Source of the DNA: Myxococcus hansupus
Lineage (GTDB): Bacteria > Myxococcota > Myxococcia > Myxococcales > Myxococcaceae
Direction of reading: 5' to 3'
Assembly (NCBI RefSeq): GCF_000280925.3
Contig: NZ_CP012109.1
Location: 6,902,501 to 6,966,500 of the forward strand
DNA length: 64,000 nucleotides
Under the pieces are notes generated by a model that made no database searches, was not told where the DNA came from, and was given only the letters and a program-made list of their open reading frames with translations. Position 1 is the stretch's first letter; every line of letters begins with the position of its first letter. A program made the position numbers and the translations under genes. Below, one piece after another: positions 61,176 through 64,000 of this stretch.

Positions 61176-62101
61176 CCTTCGTCGAGCCGGGTCAAGAGGT
61201 CCACGAGCTGCTCATCCGAGAGCCGCGTCGCGGGCAGGTTGGAGAGGGTGAGGCTCTGGAGGCTTTCCTCCAGCAAGTCACGGTGGCCGTTCTCCGCGGG
61301 CGCGCCGCGCTGCACCGCCTGGTACTGGGAGCGGGCCCAGGCGGCCAGCTCGGCGGCGGAGAGCCGCCCCGAAAGCCGGTCTGAAATCTTCTGGCGCACC
61401 AGGGCGCGCGTGAGCAGGTCCGCCGCGGGGGTGAGCCCCTTCACCCCACCCCGCCCCAGCGTCTTCGCCTGACGGGCCGCGCGCAGGTCCTCCACCGGCG
61501 CCAGCTTGCGGCCCAGCGTCTTCGTGGGCCCCGCCGTCTTCACCGCGCGCGCCAGCGACCGGGCCGTGTCCGTGGAGCCGTCCTTGCGCGGCGGGCGCTT
61601 CAGCACGGTGATGGGCGTCACCTTCGCGCCCTTGGTGGCGCCGCCCTTCTTGCGCGCCAGCGGCTTCTTCGGCTCGGGCATCGTCGCCGAGAAGACGCCG
61701 CTGCCAAACGTCTCCAGCGCCTGGAGGTAGGGCTCGAAGCCCGGGCCGCCATGAATCTGGAGCACGCAGGCCTCGCCCACCACGGACTCCCGCGCGGGGG
61801 GCTTGAGCAGCACCTCGATGGCGGGCACCCCCGCGGCATCCAGGCCGTCCTTGAGCGAATAGGAGCCGAACAGGCCGGCCGGGTTGATGATGATGCCGTC
61901 CAGCTCCTCCAGCTCGCTGCCGAGCGTGTCGAGCAGGTCGCCCTCGTGGTTGGACTGGACCACCGTCAGCTCCACGCCCAGCGCCTCGGCGCGCGCGTGC
62001 ATCGCGGCGTCCAGGTCCTCCAGCCGCCCGCCGGACGCGCTGTCCCGCACGCCCAGCAGGTTGAGGTTGGGTCCGTGCAACACCAGCAATTTCATGCCCA
62101 T
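61172..62101 (-). CDS. Degenerate type II dehydroquinase (AroQ)-like protein with a C-terminal extension
   Basis: 309 residues from the ATG at 62101, with GGGAG upstream; AroQ normally has ~145. The first ~145 residues keep the AroQ fold: LLVLHGPNLNLLGVR, VVQSNHEGDLLDTLGSELEE, IIINPAGLF, PAIEVLLK. However, the catalytic lid REP-x2-(Y/F)G reads RDSASGG, NPGA-(F/Y)-(T/S)H reads NPAGLFGS, and EVHxSN reads EVLLKP, so the aromatic and both His residues are gone. The C-terminal ~160 residues are basic and helical (TKTLGRKLAPVEDLRAARQA) and end LSDEQLVDLLTRLDEG. It lies between fmt and rsmB; a translation-linked role is inferred. Confidence 0.85.
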   Translation of the reverse strand: MGMKLLVLHGPNLNLLGVRDSASGGRLEDLDAAMHARAEALGVELTVVQSNHEGDLLDTLGSELEELDGIIINPAGLFGSYSLKDGLDAAGVPAIEVLLKPPARESVVGEACVLQIHGGPGFEPYLQALETFGSGVFSATMPEPKKPLARKKGGATKGAKVTPITVLKRPPRKDGSTDTARSLARAVKTAGPTKTLGRKLAPVEDLRAARQAKTLGRGGVKGLTPAADLLTRALVRQKISDRLSGRLSAAELAAWARSQYQAVQRGAPAENGHRDLLEESLQSLTLSNLPATRLSDEQLVDLLTRLDEG

Positions 62102-62115
62102 CACCCGTTCTCCCG

Positions 62116-63054
62116 TCAGGCCCCGGCGAAGGGCTGGCTGCCCGGCGCCAGCTTGTTCCCCAGCAGGAAGTCGGCGGCGCGCATCACCCGCTTTCCTTCC
62201 GGCTGGAGCTCCAGCAGCACCAGCGAACCCTCGCCGCATGCCACCTCGATGCCGTCCGGCCCGGACGCCAGCACCGTGCCGGGAGTGCCACTACCACCAC
62301 TGGCCAGCGCGCGGTGCACCTTCAGCAGCTTTCCGCCCAGCGTGGTGAAGGCCCCGGGCCACGGCGTGAAGGCCCGCAGGCGTCGCTCCAGCTCCACCGC
62401 GGGCTTCGTGAAGTCCAACCGCCCCTGGTCCTTCTCGATGATGGGGGCCAGCACCATGCCCTCGGAAGGCTGCGGCACGGGCTTCAGCTCGCCGCTCAAG
62501 TAGGCGGGCAGGAACTCGCGCAGCACCTCGCCGCCCAGGGCGGCGAGCTTCGGGTACAGCGTGGCGCTCGTGTCATCCGCGGCGATGGGCAGGCGCTTCA
62601 TCGCCAGCACCGGGCCGGTGTCCAGCCCTTCGTCCATCACCATCAGCGACACGCCCGTCTCCGTGTCGCCATGGGCAATGGCCCACTGGATGGGCGCCGC
62701 GCCCCGGAAGCGCGGCAGCAGCGAGCCGTGCACGTTGACGCAGCCCTTCGTGGGCAGGTCCAGCAAGTCCTTGGGGAGGATGCGGCCATAGGCCGTCACC
62801 ACGCAGATGTCGGGCGCGTACTGGCGCAGCTCCTCGGAGAACGGCGGCGTGCGCAGCTTCGTGGGCTGGAGCACGGGCACGCCGCGCGACAGGGCCAGCT
62901 CCTTCACGGGCGGCGCCGTCACCGTGTTGCCGCGGCCCTTGGGCTTGTCCGGCTGGGTGACGACGGCCACCACGTCTCCCAGCTCGAAGCACGCGGCCAG
63001 CGACGCCACGGCGAACTCGGGGGTGCCCATGAAAACGATGCGGGGTCTGCTCAT
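62116..63054 (-). CDS. fmt: Methionyl-tRNA formyltransferase
   Basis: 312 residues. RIVFMGTPEFAVASL, the formyl-THF-binding core with catalytic Asn, His and Asp (CVNVHGSLLPRFRGAAPIQW, DEGLDTGPV), and the C-terminal OB-like tRNA-binding domain (RLRAFTPWPGAFTTLGGK) are all present. It formylates the initiator Met-tRNA. It is the first gene of fmt/aroQ-like/rsmB; def, its usual neighbour, is at 18.9-19.4 kb instead. Confidence 0.96.
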   Translation of the reverse strand: MSRPRIVFMGTPEFAVASLAACFELGDVVAVVTQPDKPKGRGNTVTAPPVKELALSRGVPVLQPTKLRTPPFSEELRQYAPDICVVTAYGRILPKDLLDLPTKGCVNVHGSLLPRFRGAAPIQWAIAHGDTETGVSLMVMDEGLDTGPVLAMKRLPIAADDTSATLYPKLAALGGEVLREFLPAYLSGELKPVPQPSEGMVLAPIIEKDQGRLDFTKPAVELERRLRAFTPWPGAFTTLGGKLLKVHRALASGGSGTPGTVLASGPDGIEVACGEGSLVLLELQPEGKRVMRAADFLLGNKLAPGSQPFAGA

Positions 63055-63083
63055 GGTGGTGCGCTTCTCCTGCGCCGGGCGAC

Positions 63084-63665
63084 TCAGGCCACGGACTTGA
63101 AGGTGCTCCCAGTGGGGTTGTCCACTGCCTGACGTTTGCGCGTGTGCAGGGCGCTCAGCGTGCCCAGGGCCTCCAGGGCCTCGGGCGTGGTGGCCACCGG
63201 CCGCAGCGCCTCCAGCACCGTCTCCAGGGCGTAGGCTTCGTCGGCCTCGCGCTCCCGGATGCGCGTCACCGCTTCACTGAAGCGGTCGAAGAACAGCTTG
63301 AGCTCATCCCCGCGCCGCAGGGGCCGCATGCGCGGATAACGGCCGGCCGCCAGCGCCGACACATAGAGACTCATGACGTGGACGGGGCCCGCGACCCGGT
63401 GGGTGAAGACGAGGCCGAAGAGCCCCATCACCACCGCCGTGCCCAGGGCGCCGAGCACCGTGAGCCACAGCAGCGTCTGCCCACCATCCATTCCCGAGGC
63501 CACGGACATCACATGGACGCGGTGCGCCAGCAGTCCGAATACGAAGATGCCGCCGGCGCCAATCCCTGCCAGCAGCAAGATGTATTTGAGCTGAAACGGC
63601 CGGTCCAGGATGTACGTCCGGCGGACGTGGCTCGGGCGCACCGTCTTTTGATTCCCATCGGACAT
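63084..63665 (-). CDS. Two-helix membrane protein with HAMP-like linker
   Basis: 193 residues from the ATG at 63665. A basic N-terminus (KTVRPSHVRRTYILDRPFQLK) precedes TM1 (YILLLAGIGAGGIFVFGLLA), a short periplasmic loop, TM2 (LTVLGALGTAVVMGLFGLVF) and a HAMP-like segment (HRVAGPVHVMSLYVSALAAGRYPRMRPLR). A cytoplasmic helix pair with REREADEAYALETVLEAL follows. There is no kinase or cyclase domain, so it may be a signalling adaptor. Unknown function; upstream of fmt on the same strand. Confidence 0.7.
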   Translation of the reverse strand: MSDGNQKTVRPSHVRRTYILDRPFQLKYILLLAGIGAGGIFVFGLLAHRVHVMSVASGMDGGQTLLWLTVLGALGTAVVMGLFGLVFTHRVAGPVHVMSLYVSALAAGRYPRMRPLRRGDELKLFFDRFSEAVTRIREREADEAYALETVLEALRPVATTPEALEALGTLSALHTRKRQAVDNPTGSTFKSVA

Positions 63666-63768
63666 GTCGTTGACCAGCGTACCCCAGGTGCCCGCAGTGG
63701 ATTGCTTCCTTCCTCGTGCGAGGTTTACACGGAAGACAGGACAACCTCGCAGCCGCCGTGGAGATCGC

Positions 63769-64000
63769 ATGACCCGCTCTCTGACCGCGTTGTGTGTGGC
63801 GCTCTCGTTCGCGCTTTTGGCTGGGTGCAAGGAGGACCCAGCGACCCCCGAGTACTGGGAGTCCAACCTCCAACAGTACCGGCGGGCGGAGGACCGCATC
63901 CGGATGGTGGAAGCCATGCGTTCATCGGGAAAGATGAACGAGAGCTTCCTGCCCATGCTCCACGAAAGGCTGGGCTCCGAGCGGAAGCCGGAGGTCCGCG
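63769..64000 (+). CDS. Lipoprotein, 3' end outside window
   Basis: 77 residues are visible from ATG 63769. The signal MTRSLTALCVALSFALLAGC has a clear lipobox (LLAGC). The following KEDPATPEYWESNLQQYRRAEDRIRMVEAM and LPMLHERLGSERKPEV suggest helical (HEAT-like) repeats. Product and length cannot be determined. It is divergent from the HAMP-like protein. Confidence 0.8.
   Translation, partial: MTRSLTALCVALSFALLAGCKEDPATPEYWESNLQQYRRAEDRIRMVEAMRSSGKMNESFLPMLHERLGSERKPEVR

Noticed and set aside
61172-62101. Calling the 61.2-62.1 kb gene a working 3-dehydroquinate dehydratase
   Set aside because: The lid aromatic and both active-site His residues are replaced, and the protein is twice the normal length.

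Overview
The window is GC-rich, almost wall-to-wall coding DNA from a delta-proteobacterial predator of the Myxococcus/Corallococcus type (Myxococcales, Cystobacterineae). The evidence is a DUF2378 (TIGR02265) protein of the Myxococcus-restricted paralogous family, very large Ala/Pro/Glu-rich scaffold proteins, many lipoproteins and small secreted proteins, GTG/TTG starts and tightly packed convergent genes. I see no rRNA, tRNA, CRISPR array, prophage or insertion sequence, so this is ordinary chromosomal backbone with a few lineage-specific islands.

Layout. 1-2 kb: a TonB-ExbB-ExbD-ExbD energy-coupling operon, then DUF2378 with a striking palindrome over its promoter. 2.6-13.5 kb: membrane protein, comM (yifB), type II NADH dehydrogenase, recA, DUF1285, a GT-C-like membrane protein, cinA, pssA and an alpha/beta hydrolase. 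13.5-19.5 kb: beta-helix lipoprotein, HU, M23 peptidase, threonine aldolase, nth and def. 19.5-26.3 kb: one 2264-residue pseudoreceiver/coiled-coil/J-like scaffold. 26.3-32.2 kb: priA, GST, a small exported protein with galU, and an outer-membrane protein. 32.2-39.1 kb: a TPR giant and a divergent GT2 glycosyltransferase, each broken by a single missing base. 39-50.6 kb: RluA-type pseudouridine synthase, HExxH peptidase, a small protein with a sigma-region-4-like stretch, lipoproteins, DUF2058 with an RGG-like insert, SDR, PQQ-propeller lipoprotein, chemoreceptor and PP2C phosphatase. 50.6-59.9 kb: low-complexity acidic protein, anchored protein plus secreted hydrolase, aminotransferase, cysteine-less thioredoxin-fold protein, SDR, MJ1255-type glycosyltransferase and LysR. 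59.9-64 kb: fmt, a degenerate AroQ-like gene and rsmB in one operon, then a HAMP-like membrane protein and a truncated lipoprotein.

Genes that appear to work together: tonB-exbB-exbD-exbD (proton-motive force to the outer membrane); recA and comM, which share an upstream 16-bp element; fmt/aroQ-like/rsmB plus the separate def (translation initiation and rRNA modification); galU and its partner (envelope polysaccharide supply); and the anchored protein plus secreted hydrolase. The main candidates for something undescribed are the active-site-stripped AroQ homologue in a translation operon, the DUF2378 promoter palindrome, the recA/comM element, the two giant repeat scaffolds and the sigma-fragment-like small protein. 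All are inferences from sequence alone; no searches were run.
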